64,000 nt of DNA from JBCBJX01 sp964342855 (GCA_964342855.1 CAYFIB010000003.1:82781-146780); one strand, 5' to 3'; shown: positions 8,558 through 17,478, counted from the stretch's first letter. Notes: a model not told the origin generated them from the letters alone. Program-made: numbers and translations.

Positions 8558-8938
8558 TTACGTCTTTCTCTCCGTGTAGGTAAAAACCTTAGAAATGATG
8601 CGCCAGCCCGCCTCAGCGCGGACGAGCGTCAGGAAATCGAGGTACTCCCTCCCCAGCATGGCGATCCGTGCAGTGACGTGCGCCATGCGGTCGTTCGGTG
8701 CAGTGATTTCGAGAACATCTGCATCGAGTACGTCGCCGAGCGAAGCAGGCGCCTCGCGGGCATCGATCACGGCCATGTACGCTTCAAGATCGAGGTGAGT
8801 TTCGTCGCCCGCCGTCGCCCCGACGTAAGTAAGCCTGACGTCGAACACGCCGCGAAGCGTGTTGCTGTCGGCGTGATGGAGGCCGTGGAAATAGGCCTCC
8901 ATCAGCTGACTGATGTCTGCGTAACGCTCAGGCGTCAC
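8558..8938 (-). CDS. NTF2-like (lumazine-binding-like) protein
   Basis: About 126 residues with the cone-shaped NTF2-like pattern: an N-terminal helix with YFHGLHHADSNTLRGVF, a middle stretch LDLEAYMAVIDARE, and C-terminal strands (MLGREYLDFLTLVRAEAGWRI). It resembles the Pfam 'putative lumazine-binding' group. The start is taken as GTG at 8938, which overlaps the stop of the upstream GST gene (GTGA). A longer reading to 9022 would overlap that gene by 88 bases. Ligand and reaction are unknown; co-occurrence with GST and tautomerase suggests small-molecule metabolism. Confidence 0.75.
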   Translation of the reverse strand: MTPERYADISQLMEAYFHGLHHADSNTLRGVFDVRLTYVGATAGDETHLDLEAYMAVIDAREAPASLGDVLDADVLEITAPNDRMAHVTARIAMLGREYLDFLTLVRAEAGWRIISKVFTYTERKT

Positions 8939-9546
8939 TGGAGCAGGCCTTCGGCGCGCAGGGCGGCCTGGCTCGCCGGGCGCGATGCGACGCGACCGAC
9001 ATAAGCCGCCAGCTTCGGCCAACCTGCAAGGTCGATCCCGGTGAAGTTCGCCCAGTTCGTGACGACGAACAGATAGGCGTCCGCGATGGTGAACTGGTCG
9101 CCGATCAGATAGGCGCGGCCATCGGACAGCTCGGTTTCGATGTGGTCGAGTTTCACCGCCACGGCTTCGCGTGCGGCGGCTTTGTCCTCGTCCGTCGATG
9201 TCGCGCGAAAGAGCGGGCTAAAAGCTTTGTGCAGCTCTGACGACACGAAAACGAGATGCTCAAGCATCTTCGCACGCGCCGGATCGCCGATCTTCGGGGC
9301 CAGCTCCGCCTCCGGCGCGCCGTCGGCGAGAACCTGAAGAATGGCGGCGCCTTCGGTCAGCACGTCCCCGTTCTCGAGCTTCAGCGCCGGCACGTAGCCT
9401 TTGGGATTGATCGCGCGGAAATCATCGCCGCCCGCGGTTTTTCCGGCGGCCGTGTCCACGGCTTCGATCTCGTAGGGACGACCGATTTCTTCGAGCGCGA
9501 TATGGCTCGCCAGCGAGCACGCGCCGGCCTTGTAGTAAAGTTTCAT
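8935..9546 (-). CDS. Glutathione S-transferase (beta-class-like)
   Basis: A 203-residue GST with the N-terminal thioredoxin fold (MKLYYKAGACSLASHIALEE, including the beta-class Cys at position 10), the cis-proline and glutathione-site segment NPKGYVPALKL, and E-G-A-AI in place of the usual ESxAI. The C-terminal helical domain includes the N-capping motif FTIADAYLF. It conjugates or reduces electrophiles with glutathione in the cytosol. It is first in the GST/NTF2/tautomerase operon, divergent from hxlR. Confidence 0.92.
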   Translation of the reverse strand: MKLYYKAGACSLASHIALEEIGRPYEIEAVDTAAGKTAGGDDFRAINPKGYVPALKLENGDVLTEGAAILQVLADGAPEAELAPKIGDPARAKMLEHLVFVSSELHKAFSPLFRATSTDEDKAAAREAVAVKLDHIETELSDGRAYLIGDQFTIADAYLFVVTNWANFTGIDLAGWPKLAAYVGRVASRPASQAALRAEGLLQ

Positions 9547-9639
9547 GATGGTCCGCCTCTCATGGGTTTCGGTGAGGCGGAAATGGCGGGCTAGGTTTCT
9601 TCAGACAAGTAGATTACCAAGAGAAACCGATTTTTCGAC

Positions 9640-9653
9640 TTACCCGCCGGTAA
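9640..9653. promoter_or_regulatory. Candidate HxlR operator
   Basis: Inverted repeat TTACC-CGCC-GGTAA lies 15 bases before the hxlR-type gene in the divergent region shared with the GST operon. Binding by the neighbouring regulator is inferred from position. Confidence 0.45.
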
Positions 9654-9668
9654 CGAGGTCACTTCGAC

Positions 9669-10046
9669 ATGCCGCTGAAGATGCGACGTAGCAAAGTTCC
9701 GCCGCTTCCCGAGCCCTGTATGCTGACGGAATGCATGACGGTGATCGCCGGGGCATGGGCGCCGAACGTCATCTGGTCGCTGCGCGCAGGCCCGCGGCGC
9801 TTCAGCGAGCTGAAAGCGGACATCCCGCCCATTTCGGCGAAGGTCCTCTCGACGCGATTATCGGAACTGGTGGAGCGCGGCGTGCTGGTGCGGCGGGTTC
9901 AGGACACATCGCCGCCATCGACCGAGTACGAATTGACCGCGCTTGGCGCCGAGCTGATCCCCGCGCTCGATGCGATCGTCAAAGTCGGTCACCGCCTGAA
10001 GCAGCTGCGGTTGGCTTCCGAAACGGAAGCGGCGGGCCGCCGGTAA
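9669..10046 (+). CDS. HxlR-family transcriptional regulator
   Basis: A 125-residue HxlR winged helix. It has the conserved N-terminal cysteine region (PCMLTECMTVIAGAW), the motif RRFSELKADIPPISAKVLSTRL, and the wing VRRVQDTSPPSTEYELTALG. Such proteins often sense electrophiles or redox changes through that cysteine. It is transcribed divergently from the GST/NTF2/tautomerase operon, which is the likely regulated target. Confidence 0.9.
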   Translation: MPLKMRRSKVPPLPEPCMLTECMTVIAGAWAPNVIWSLRAGPRRFSELKADIPPISAKVLSTRLSELVERGVLVRRVQDTSPPSTEYELTALGAELIPALDAIVKVGHRLKQLRLASETEAAGRR

Positions 10047-10076
10047 GATCATCCCGAAGAATGCGGCCGGAAAGTC

Positions 10077-10355
10077 TCAGGCGAAGGCCGGACGGTTCAT
10101 CGCCAGCCATTCGCGCGCCTGGCGCTGGGCTTCGGCGACTTCAGCCGGGCTCATTTCCGCAGCGAGTTCGCGGCGATAGGCCTTGGCGGCTTCGGAGCCG
10201 TTGAGGGCTGCGAGATTGAACCACTTGTGCGCAGTGACGAGGTCCATATGGCCCTCGACGCCGGTGGACGCGGCGAGGCCGAGGCGGAACATGTCTTCGC
10301 TCGACATGGGCGCCGGCTCGGCGGTTTGAACATCTACGATCGACAACGCGGACAC
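10077..10355 (-). CDS. Sel1-like repeat protein (short)
   Basis: A 92-residue protein whose centre (FRLGLAASTG, VTAHKWFNLAALNGSEAA) matches a single Sel1-type repeat, with a charged helical C-terminus. Short single-repeat versions are widespread in alphaproteobacteria. Function unknown; Sel1 repeats normally mediate protein contacts. It is monocistronic, with a roughly 170-base upstream gap that contains paired TTAA-type sequences (TTAACGTTAA near 10425). Confidence 0.75.
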   Translation of the reverse strand: MSALSIVDVQTAEPAPMSSEDMFRLGLAASTGVEGHMDLVTAHKWFNLAALNGSEAAKAYRRELAAEMSPAEVAEAQRQAREWLAMNRPAFA

Positions 10356-10528
10356 GGGCGTTTCCTCCCCAGTTAAACGATCCCGGCCGGATGGTTCGGC
10401 CTCTGAATGAGGCGCCGCGCCGGATTAACGTTAAGGGAGGTTGCGAAGTCCGCGGTGAAGATTTGGTTTACGTCAATGGCCTTTCCGCGGCGCTTTTTGG
10501 TTAACGATTGATGAACGGAGGAGCGCCG

Positions 10529-11242
10529 TCAGTCCTTGGCTTTGACGCCGAAGAGCCGTTCGCGGACCTCCGGATCATCCTGCATCGCCTTGGCTTCGGC
10601 GCGTTCCTTCTCGCCGACGGCGAGGCCGGCGGCGACCGCAGGACGGGCTTTCAGCTCTTCGAACCAGCGCTGAACATTCGCGTAATCGGCGAGGTCGATA
10701 TGGTGCCACTCATGAGCGGCGGCCCAGCTGAAGATCGCCATATCGGCGATGGAATAGGCGCCGGCGGCGACATATTTCCGGCCGTCCAGACGTTCGTTCA
10801 GCACCCGGTAAAGCCGACGCGTTTCGTTCATGTATCGATCGACCGCATAGGGAAGTTTTTCCGGCGCGTAGCGCGTGAAATGGTGGTTCTGGCCGAGCAT
10901 CGGGCCGAACCCGCCCATCTGCCACATGAGCCATTCGTCGACGGCAACGCGCGCGCGCTCGTCCGCCGGATAGAACTTGCCGGTCTTGCGGCCGAGATAC
11001 TGAAGGATGGCCCCGGACTCGAAGACGGAGATCGGCTCGCCGCCCGGCCCGTTCGGGTCAACGATGGCGGGCATGCGGTTGTTCGGCGAGATCGCGAGGA
11101 ACTCTGGCTTGAACTGGTCGCCAGCCATAATGTTCACGAATTTCGTCGTGTACGGCAGCTCCATCTCTTCGAGCGCGATGGAGACCTTGAAGCCGTTCGG
11201 CGTCGGCCAATAGTGAAGTTCGATGGGCTGCTGATCGGTCAT
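10529..11242 (-). CDS. Glutathione S-transferase, YghU/YfcG type
   Basis: About 237 residues from ATG at 11242. A thioredoxin-fold N-domain starts ELHYWPTPNGFKVSIALEE, with SPNNRMPAIVD and FESGAILQYLG forming the glutathione site. It is followed by the helical domain with QMGGFGPMLGQNHHF and YSIADMAIFSW. This pattern is typical of Nu-class GSTs, which act as disulfide-bond reductases and peroxidases with glutathione. The longer reading to 11425 overlaps the opposite gene and lacks similarity, so it is rejected. Confidence 0.9.
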   Translation of the reverse strand: MTDQQPIELHYWPTPNGFKVSIALEEMELPYTTKFVNIMAGDQFKPEFLAISPNNRMPAIVDPNGPGGEPISVFESGAILQYLGRKTGKFYPADERARVAVDEWLMWQMGGFGPMLGQNHHFTRYAPEKLPYAVDRYMNETRRLYRVLNERLDGRKYVAAGAYSIADMAIFSWAAAHEWHHIDLADYANVQRWFEELKARPAVAAGLAVGEKERAEAKAMQDDPEVRERLFGVKAKD

Positions 11243-11354
11243 TTCGCGCTCGCTTTCAGGGCTGTCGGCGGGTGTAGCGACTGAGGAAATAGATTTTCGC
11301 CCCGCCGATGTCGCGTCACACTTGGTTGATGTTCGAATCCTAGGGAGGCGGCGG

Positions 11355-12884
11355 ATGACCGGCGATCTTTTTTTGCAGGGGCGAAAAATGGAGCGCGCGA
11401 CGTTCCAGGACGGCGCGCAGCGCATCGCGCGGCTCCTTCAGAATGAAGGCGTGAAGCCGGACGACAACATCGCCATCCTCATGCGCAACGACATTCTTTT
11501 CCTGCAGGCGATCGAGGCGTGCCGCCATGTCGGCGCGCGTTATGCGACGCTGAACTGGCACGGCGCCCGCGCGGAGCTGGAGCATGTTCTGGAGGACTGC
11601 GGCGCCCGCGTCCTCCTCGGCCACTCGGACCTGTTGCACATGTTCGCCGACGCCCCGCCCACCGGCGTCGCGATCTACGCCGAGCCGACGCCCCCGGAAA
11701 TCGCAGAGGCGTACGGCGTCTCAGCGGAGATCGCGCCTGGGCACGCATCGCTTCCTGACGCCATGGCGGCGGCCGCGCCCATCGACAGCGCGCCCCCGCA
11801 CTTTCGCGGCTTGATGGCCTACACCTCGGGCAGCACCGGGCGACCGAAGGGCATTCGCCGCAAACCGCGCGCGGACGGCGCTGACCAATACGACGTCTAC
11901 GCTAATCTTGGCCGCATGTTCGCAAAATTCGAGGCGGGCGACCGGTTCTACACCTCCGCCCCGCTCTATCATTCCGCGCCGAGCGCGCTCTCGACCATGG
12001 CGATGGCGGTCGGCGACGTCGACATTCACATCGAGCCGAAATTCGATCCCGAAGGCTTCCTCGCCGATATCGAGCGCCACCGCATCACCCACGTTTATAT
12101 CGTCCCGACCATGATGGTGCGCATGCTGAAGCTGCCGGACGACGTGAAGAAGAAATACGACACCTCCTCATGGCGTTTCGCCGTGACGACAGGCTCTCCG
12201 TTCCCGAAAGACGTGAAAGCTCAGATGATCGATTGGTTCGGGCCGATCTTCTGGGAGTCCTATGGCGCGAGCGAAATCGGCTTCATGACGCTCATCTCCT
12301 CGGAAGAGGCGATGGCGAAGCCCGGCTCCGTCGGCAAAATCATGCCGGGCGGCGCGGCGGTGATCCTCGGCGAGAATGGCGAGGAGCTGCCACCGGGCGA
12401 GACGGGCTCGATCTTTGTCGACCTCCCGATGTTCGGCGGCTTCGACTACACCAACGCCGAGGGGGACCTCTCCGGCCAGCGCTACGGCGCCTACGCCAGC
12501 GTCGGCGATATGGGCTATCTCGACGAAGACGGCTATCTCTATATCAGTGACCGGAAGAAGGACATGATCATCTCCGGCGGCGCGAACATCTTCCCCGCCG
12601 AGATTGAAGCCGCGCTTATTGAAAGCCCCGAGATCGCCGATTGCGCGGTCTTTGGCGCGCCCCATGCGGAGTTCGGCGAGATGATCGTCGCCGCGGTGAC
12701 GGCGAAAGCCGGCGAGACGCCGACACTGGAGAGCGTGCGCAAGTTCCTTGACGGACGGATCGCCCGCTTCAAGCTGCCGGTGAAACTGGACGTGCATGAC
12801 GCGCTACCGCGGGAGGATTCCGGGAAGATCTTCAAACAGCGGCTGCGAGCGCCCTATTGGGAGGCGGCGGGGCGGAAGGTGTGA
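11355..12884 (+). CDS. Acyl-CoA synthetase (AMP-binding family)
   Basis: About 509 residues. The adenylate-forming core has the P-loop YTSGSTGRPKGI, the A5 motif YGASEIG, the A7-A8 stretch GDMGYLDEDGYLYISDRKKD and IISGGANIFPAEIEAAL, and the C-terminal catalytic lysine in REDSGKIFKQRL. It activates a carboxylic acid to acyl-AMP and then acyl-CoA. Overall shape suggests a medium- or long-chain FadD-like ligase; the substrate cannot be fixed. ATG at 11355 is chosen because AGGGAGG precedes it. It stands alone, divergent from the GST gene. Confidence 0.9.
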   Translation: MTGDLFLQGRKMERATFQDGAQRIARLLQNEGVKPDDNIAILMRNDILFLQAIEACRHVGARYATLNWHGARAELEHVLEDCGARVLLGHSDLLHMFADAPPTGVAIYAEPTPPEIAEAYGVSAEIAPGHASLPDAMAAAAPIDSAPPHFRGLMAYTSGSTGRPKGIRRKPRADGADQYDVYANLGRMFAKFEAGDRFYTSAPLYHSAPSALSTMAMAVGDVDIHIEPKFDPEGFLADIERHRITHVYIVPTMMVRMLKLPDDVKKKYDTSSWRFAVTTGSPFPKDVKAQMIDWFGPIFWESYGASEIGFMTLISSEEAMAKPGSVGKIMPGGAAVILGENGEELPPGETGSIFVDLPMFGGFDYTNAEGDLSGQRYGAYASVGDMGYLDEDGYLYISDRKKDMIISGGANIFPAEIEAALIESPEIADCAVFGAPHAEFGEMIVAAVTAKAGETPTLESVRKFLDGRIARFKLPVKLDVHDALPREDSGKIFKQRLRAPYWEAAGRKV

Positions 12885-12996
12885 TTTCCACTTAATGTTG
12901 CAAATCGCAAGAAATTTAGAGCGCCTGTTTCTTGCTCAACGACCCGAGAAACTATATTGAAAACCTGATAATTTGATAGGAATTCCACGACGCGTT

Positions 12997-13551
12997 ATGA
13001 ATAATCAATTTTGGTATATCGCCGTTGAAAAATTTGGACCGGAAAAGGGTGATGAGTGGAACGACTATATTCAGTGGTCTGGCCTGCATCATTTGATTGA
13101 GTTAGTTTCATTAGATTATCAATTGTGTCCACCTATACTAGATAAAACGAAAATTGAATATTGGCCATACATTGTCAATTCGGATTTACTTCTTCATTAT
13201 TTTACAGACTTGAATTTCTTACGTTCAGAGTTAAAAAAATCTGAAAAAAGAAACTACAGCCTACTTTCTGTTATCCGAAACCCGTACCAGACAAACTTCA
13301 AAGCCATCGAAACAAACAATTTTTGCTTTCTTGGGTTTGATTTGGTCGAGCATGATTCCGGGATCAGTGCGCTCTCGAACTGCGGCGGATGGCCGGAACT
13401 GGATAATGCCAAATTGTCCAATTGCGGACTGATGACTAATTATCAGCATGCGAAGTTATTACAAAATGAGCTGAAATGCAATTATCCTCAAGAACCGCAC
13501 GCCAATTGTGATATTTGGGCCATCGCACGCGAACAAACGGTGCCGTCGTGA
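12997..13551 (+). CDS. AT-rich hypothetical protein
   Basis: About 184 residues starting MNNQFWYIAVEKFG, rich in Trp, Tyr and Asn, with paired cysteines towards the C-terminus (SNCGGW, SNCGL, LKCN, HANCDIW). No family recognised and no signal or membrane segment. Base composition is much more AT-rich than its neighbours and codon use is unlike the rest of the window, which points to horizontal acquisition. A TTG start at 12973 would add eight residues. It could be a solitary immunity or antitoxin-like cargo gene, but nothing in the sequence proves this. Confidence 0.6.
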   Translation: MNNQFWYIAVEKFGPEKGDEWNDYIQWSGLHHLIELVSLDYQLCPPILDKTKIEYWPYIVNSDLLLHYFTDLNFLRSELKKSEKRNYSLLSVIRNPYQTNFKAIETNNFCFLGFDLVEHDSGISALSNCGGWPELDNAKLSNCGLMTNYQHAKLLQNELKCNYPQEPHANCDIWAIAREQTVPS

Positions 13552-13585
13552 ACCGTCGTTCCACAGCGGCATCGCGATTCTCGCT

Positions 13586-14476
13586 TTAGCCACCCGGCCT
13601 TAAACCAACAAAATCAAACAGCTTCGGGTCCGCGAGATGGCTCGGCCGCGCGTGCGTCAGAGCGCGGAACATGGTCTGGCGGACGCCGGGGCGCTTTTTC
13701 TCCCACTCATCCAGCATCGCCTTCACGCCCATGCGCTGCAGGCCTTCCTGCGAGCCGCAGAGGGTGCACGGAATGATGGGGAACTGCATGAGGCGAGCGA
13801 ATTTCGCGCAGTCCTCCTCCGCCACGTACGCTAGGGGGCGGAGCGCGAGAAGATCGCCCTCGTCGTTCACCAGCTTCGGCGGCATGGTCGCGAGGCGCCC
13901 CCCATGCATGAGCGACATGAAGAACGTCTCGAGCAGATCGTCCCGATGGTGACCGAGCACGACCGCCTCGCACCCCTCCTCCCGCGCCACGCGATAGAGA
14001 ATACCGCGACGCAGACGCGAGCAGAGGGAGCAATAGGTTTTGTTCTCCGGCACCTTGTCGGTGACGATGGAATAGGTGTCCTCGGTGATGATCCGGTGAG
14101 GGACCTCGATCGACGAGAGATAATCCGGCAGCGTCTCTTTCGGGAAGCCGGGCTGCCCCTGATCGAGATTGCAGGCGAGCAGCTCCACCGGCAGCGCGCC
14201 CTGCCATTGCAGGTCGAGAAGGCTCGCGAGCAGGGTGTAGCTGTCTTTCCCGCCGGACAGGCAGACGAGCCATTTCGCAGGCTTCTCCCGCCCCTCCGTC
14301 GTGCGCGCGGCGGGCGGCAGCATGCCGTAGGTCTCGATCGCCTCACGCGTCTGGCGAACGATGCGCTTGCGAAGCTTGCGGAAGGCGAGGCTGTCCGGCG
14401 CGTTCGCGAAAACGCGCGGGCCCCCGGCCGTCGCTTCAGGTTCGATTTCTTTTTCGTCGTACATGGGCGCCAGCAT
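13586..14476 (-). CDS. ttcA: tRNA 2-thiocytidine(32) synthetase TtcA
   Basis: A 296-residue PP-loop ATPase that thiolates C32 of certain tRNAs using an iron-sulfur cluster. The PP-loop SGGKDS is at about residues 74-79. The first CxxC is at about 149-152 (CSLC), the second at about 237-240 (CTLC), and LGHHRDDLLET is the family signature. Length matches the family. An alternative start at the fifth residue (MYDEKE) is possible. It lies downstream of the EF-hand gene but is separated from it by a hairpin, so it is probably an independent unit. Confidence 0.95.
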   Translation of the reverse strand: MLAPMYDEKEIEPEATAGGPRVFANAPDSLAFRKLRKRIVRQTREAIETYGMLPPAARTTEGREKPAKWLVCLSGGKDSYTLLASLLDLQWQGALPVELLACNLDQGQPGFPKETLPDYLSSIEVPHRIITEDTYSIVTDKVPENKTYCSLCSRLRRGILYRVAREEGCEAVVLGHHRDDLLETFFMSLMHGGRLATMPPKLVNDEGDLLALRPLAYVAEEDCAKFARLMQFPIIPCTLCGSQEGLQRMGVKAMLDEWEKKRPGVRQTMFRALTHARPSHLADPKLFDFVGLRPGG

Positions 14477-14507
14477 ACGCGGCGCGCGGCGCGCTTAGAA
14501 GCGCGAA

Positions 14508-14535
14508 CGCCCCTCCGCCGGTCGGCGAAGGGGCG
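14508..14535 (-). terminator. Hairpin terminator of the EF-hand gene
   Basis: A 13-base stem (one mismatch) with a 2-base loop: left arm CGCCCCTCCGCCG, right arm CGGCGAAGGGGCG. It lies 28 bases past the EF-hand stop codon and before ttcA. No clear T-run follows, so intrinsic termination is only moderately supported. Confidence 0.5.
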
Positions 14536-14562
14536 CGGGGCGTTTCAATGGAGAGGGGCGCG

Positions 14563-15075
14563 TCAGCCCGTCTTGCTCATCTGCGCGGCGATGATGGCGC
14601 GCGAGAGGCGGATATACTCGGCTTCGGAGATCTTCTCGTCCGCGTTCGTATCCGCGCGCTTGATCTCGTCTTCCTTCACGGTCGGGCCGGCCATGGCGGC
14701 CTCGTCCATGGAGAGATCGCCGGATTGATCGACGTCAGCTTCGGCGAACTGCAGCGGCTTTTCGCGGGTCAGCGCGGCGACGACGGTCTCATACTCCGGC
14801 TTTTCAAGAGCGCCGGATTCATCGGTGTCATAAGCCGTGTACGCTTTCTCCGTGAGATCCGGCTCGACGGCGCGGGTCTCCTCCAGCGTCAGGTCGCCGG
14901 ATTTGTCCGTATCGACCTTCTCGAATTTCGGCTTCTCCTGATCCGGCAGAATTTTCTCGATGATGTTCTCGCCGTCCTTTTCCTGCGGAACGGCGGCGCT
15001 GACGGCCAGCGCGGACGCGCCGACGAGCGCGAGAGCGGAAACGGCGGTGATGGCGGTCTTGGCGGTCGTAGTCAT
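14563..15075 (-). CDS. Secreted EF-hand calcium-binding protein
   Basis: A 170-residue protein with an N-terminal signal peptide (VSALALVGASALAVSA) and four EF-hand loops: DTDKSGDLTLEE, DTDESGALEKPE, DVDQSGDLSMDE and DTNADEKISEAE. Each begins with Asp and has acidic residues at the coordinating positions and Glu at position 12; the last loop lacks the central Gly. It should bind calcium in the periplasm or outside the cell, in a structural or buffering role. It is monocistronic with a hairpin downstream. Confidence 0.9.
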   Translation of the reverse strand: MTTTAKTAITAVSALALVGASALAVSAAVPQEKDGENIIEKILPDQEKPKFEKVDTDKSGDLTLEETRAVEPDLTEKAYTAYDTDESGALEKPEYETVVAALTREKPLQFAEADVDQSGDLSMDEAAMAGPTVKEDEIKRADTNADEKISEAEYIRLSRAIIAAQMSKTG

Positions 15076-15240
15076 GATTTCCAGTCCTTTCGACTTCCAC
15101 TGACACGCCGCCGCGGCTTTGTCCGTAGACGTTGAACTGCGGCGACGATCAACAGTTAGTCACGGGATCGGGAAACCGTAGGACGCTCGCGGGAAGTTTT
15201 CGGGACCTTTTCAAGACGACCCTCCCCACCTTCGCCGCAT

Positions 15241-15894
15241 TCAGCAGCTGAGCGGCGAGGCCTCGATATATCCGAGCTTGCGCTGGAAATGGACGAGCGG
15301 CGGGGTCTTCTTTGAGCCGTCTTCCAGAATGATCGACGGGAACTGAATATCTAGCGCCGGAACCTTGTTCGGCCAGTCGCCGGGCGTCGTTTTTATGTCA
15401 GCGATGGCGATATCGCGCCCGAAGAAGGTGGTGCGATAGTAGGGCCCCGTCCGCGGCGCCTGCGCGCGGGTCGGCTGCGGCTCCTCGGCCAGCACCGCGC
15501 CGTCCTCCGGGAAGCGGCGGCGGACTTCATAGTCGCCGTCGTCGCCGCCGACGAAATCGATCCGCGCCCGGTCGGTTGCGAAGACGAAGGGCTGATCGGA
15601 GAAGTAGACGGCGTTCACGGACGGCCCGTCCACCAGGTTCACCCACGCCTCGAAGCGAAAGACAGGCTCCGTAGAGACCGTCGCCTGCGCCGGGCGGTCC
15701 TTCGGACGGTCGCCCATGCCGGACCCGAAAACGAGCAGATTGCCGGAGCCGAAGCCGTAGCAGTCCGGCCGAAGGATCGTCTCGGCCGAGACGGTCTCGA
15801 ACGGCCCGTCGACGGACGGCTTGTAGAAAGGTTGCGGGCTGACGCAGGCGGACGCGCTGATGGCGACCGCGAGGGCGGCGAAGAGGGGACGCAT
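15241..15894 (-). CDS. Hypothetical lipoprotein
   Basis: A 217-residue protein with a short signal and a lipobox ending SASAC (Cys about residue 17), so it should be lipid-anchored. The mature part has strand-rich sequence (ATVSTEPVFRFEAWVNL, DYEVRRRFPED, YYRTTFFGRDIAIADI) and a C-terminal cysteine that could pair with Cys45. No domain recognised. It is next to, and on the same strand as, the alcohol dehydrogenase gene, with a gap of about 60 bases. Confidence 0.75.
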   Translation of the reverse strand: MRPLFAALAVAISASACVSPQPFYKPSVDGPFETVSAETILRPDCYGFGSGNLLVFGSGMGDRPKDRPAQATVSTEPVFRFEAWVNLVDGPSVNAVYFSDQPFVFATDRARIDFVGGDDGDYEVRRRFPEDGAVLAEEPQPTRAQAPRTGPYYRTTFFGRDIAIADIKTTPGDWPNKVPALDIQFPSIILEDGSKKTPPLVHFQRKLGYIEASPLSC

Positions 15895-15955
15895 GCGGGT
15901 TCTCCCAGTTGCGATGGCCCCGCCGCTTTACCATGCTTCGCGCGCTCGATTTGGG

Positions 15956-16963
15956 CTATTTCGCGACGTCGAACACCGCGCGATAGCGGATCTTGTTCTC
16001 GTGCATGCGCGCGAGCACGTCGTTCACGGCGCTGAGGGGATAGTCCTCCCGCGTCGGCTTCACGCCGTTGCGCGCCGCGAACGCCAGCATCCGTTGCAGC
16101 GCCATGGGCGAGCCGATGGGCGAGCCGGACACGGAGCGCCGACCATTGACCAAGCTTCCCGGCGCGATCTCCGCGTTCGCGCCCGGCTGACCGACGAAGC
16201 AGAGATTGCCCGTCGGCCGCAGGGTCGCGATGTAATGGCGCCAGTTGAGCGGCGCGGAGACGGTGGAGAGCACCATGTCGAAGCGCCCGCGGCAGACTTT
16301 CAGCGCGCCCTCCTCCTTTGTCGCGACAAAATGGTGCGCGCCCATGGCGCGAGCCTCGGCCTCCTTGTCGGCGGTGGAGGAGAGCGCCGTCACCTCGCAG
16401 CCCATGGCGCTCGCGAACTGGATCGCCATATGGCCGAGCCCGCCGACGCCGAGAACGGCGACATGGCTCGTCGGACGGATGTTGAATTCCATCAATGGGC
16501 TGAAGACGGTGATGCCGCCGCACATGAGCGGCCCCGCATCCTCGCTCGCCATCCCGTCCGGGATCGGCACGGCGAAGCGCTCGTCGACGCGCAGGGCCTC
16601 CGCCCAGCCGCCGGCGCCGTGCACGATGGTTCCCTTCTGGGAGAGGCAGAGCTGCTCCTCCCCCGTCCGGCACCATTCGCACGCCCCGCACGAGCCAGAC
16701 TGCCAACCGACGCCGACCCGCGTCCCGACTTTCAGCGTCGCCGCCGAACCCGCCGCGACGACCTCGCCCACCGCCTCATGCCCCGGCACCAACGGATAGG
16801 AGGAGACGCCCCACTCATTGTGGACCATCGAATAATCCGAATGGCAGAGCCCGCAATGGGTGACGGCGATCTCGACATCGCGCTCGCCGAGCGGCTCTGG
16901 TTCGTATTCGAAGGGTTCCAGCGGGGCGCCCTGTTCAAGGGCGGCGTAGGCTTTGATTGGCAC
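15956..16963 (-). CDS. Zinc-dependent alcohol dehydrogenase (cinnamyl-alcohol/YahK type)
   Basis: A 335-residue medium-chain dehydrogenase. Catalytic zinc ligands are seen in HCGLCHSD and PGHEAVGEV; structural zinc is held by the four cysteines of CGACEWCRTGEEQLC. The Rossmann motif VLGVGGLGHMAIQFA binds the cofactor. Lack of an acidic residue after the second strand (ALSSTADKE) suggests NADPH. It oxidises or reduces alcohol/aldehyde pairs of broad type. It probably shares a transcript with the lipoprotein gene downstream. Confidence 0.92.
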   Translation of the reverse strand: MPIKAYAALEQGAPLEPFEYEPEPLGERDVEIAVTHCGLCHSDYSMVHNEWGVSSYPLVPGHEAVGEVVAAGSAATLKVGTRVGVGWQSGSCGACEWCRTGEEQLCLSQKGTIVHGAGGWAEALRVDERFAVPIPDGMASEDAGPLMCGGITVFSPLMEFNIRPTSHVAVLGVGGLGHMAIQFASAMGCEVTALSSTADKEAEARAMGAHHFVATKEEGALKVCRGRFDMVLSTVSAPLNWRHYIATLRPTGNLCFVGQPGANAEIAPGSLVNGRRSVSGSPIGSPMALQRMLAFAARNGVKPTREDYPLSAVNDVLARMHENKIRYRAVFDVAK

Positions 16964-17053
16964 GGGCGGTCTCCGGTTTTTATTGAGGTTAGGCCGGTTT
17001 CACGCGGCGCCCAACTGCCGGCGTCTGACTAGCGGAAAGGTCCGGTGCTACGT

Positions 17054-17116
17054 CCCACGGTCGAGCCGTGGGAGACGCTTCTCTCAATCTCCGTTCCCCA
17101 CGGCTTGACCGTGGGG
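17054..17116. repeat. Left pair of palindromes flanking the GIY-YIG gene
   Basis: Two perfect palindromes: CCCACGG-TCGAG-CCGTGGG at 17054-17072 and CCCCACGG-CTTGA-CCGTGGGG at 17096-17116. The central five bases are close to reverse complements of each other, so the pair is arranged head to head. The same pair recurs on the other side of the nuclease gene. Confidence 0.85.
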
Positions 17117-17148
17117 CCCAACTCGAAAACGCGCCCAGCAACCGACGC

Positions 17149-17441
17149 TCAAAACCGAAGCGAGAGATCATCCCAATCCGGATTGCTCTCTTCGATAAGC
17201 GTGATCTTCCACGCCCGGGACCATGTCTTCAGCCGCAGCTCCCGGTGCGCCGCGAGGCTCATCTCCTCATAGGCTCATACCAGACCAGCCGCGTACAGCC
17301 GTATTTCGCGGTGAACGCGGACCCCGCGCCAGATTTTTGCTGCTCGATGCGCGCAAGAAGATCGGAGGTCGACCCCGTGTAAATCGCCCCGTTCTTCCGG
17401 TTCGCCATGATGTAGGCGGCGATTAAGTCGAAGCGCGCCAC
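17149..17441 (-). pseudogene. GIY-YIG single-domain nuclease, frameshifted
   Basis: Reading from GTG at 17441 (GGAGGGG upstream), the frame gives YIMANRKNGAIYTGSTSDL, the GIY-YIG core with its catalytic region, then AFTAKYGCTRLVWYEP. The frame then breaks near 17270 and stops at 17259. Restoring one missing base continues as YEEMSLAAHRELRLKTW...WKITLIEESNPDWDDL to a stop at 17149, giving the usual length of about 96 residues for this nuclease family, including the conserved Asn and Trp. The gene is therefore a one-base-deletion pseudogene, unless the assembly is wrong here. It is bracketed by two pairs of palindromic repeats. Confidence 0.85.
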
Positions 17442-17478
17442 GTCCCCTCCGATTTCGCCGAAGGTTCAGGAGATGGGT

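Noticed and set aside
15639..16706. A 355-codon frame covering parts of the alcohol dehydrogenase and lipoprotein genes
   Set aside because: It spans two real genes in the wrong frame and is arginine-rich.
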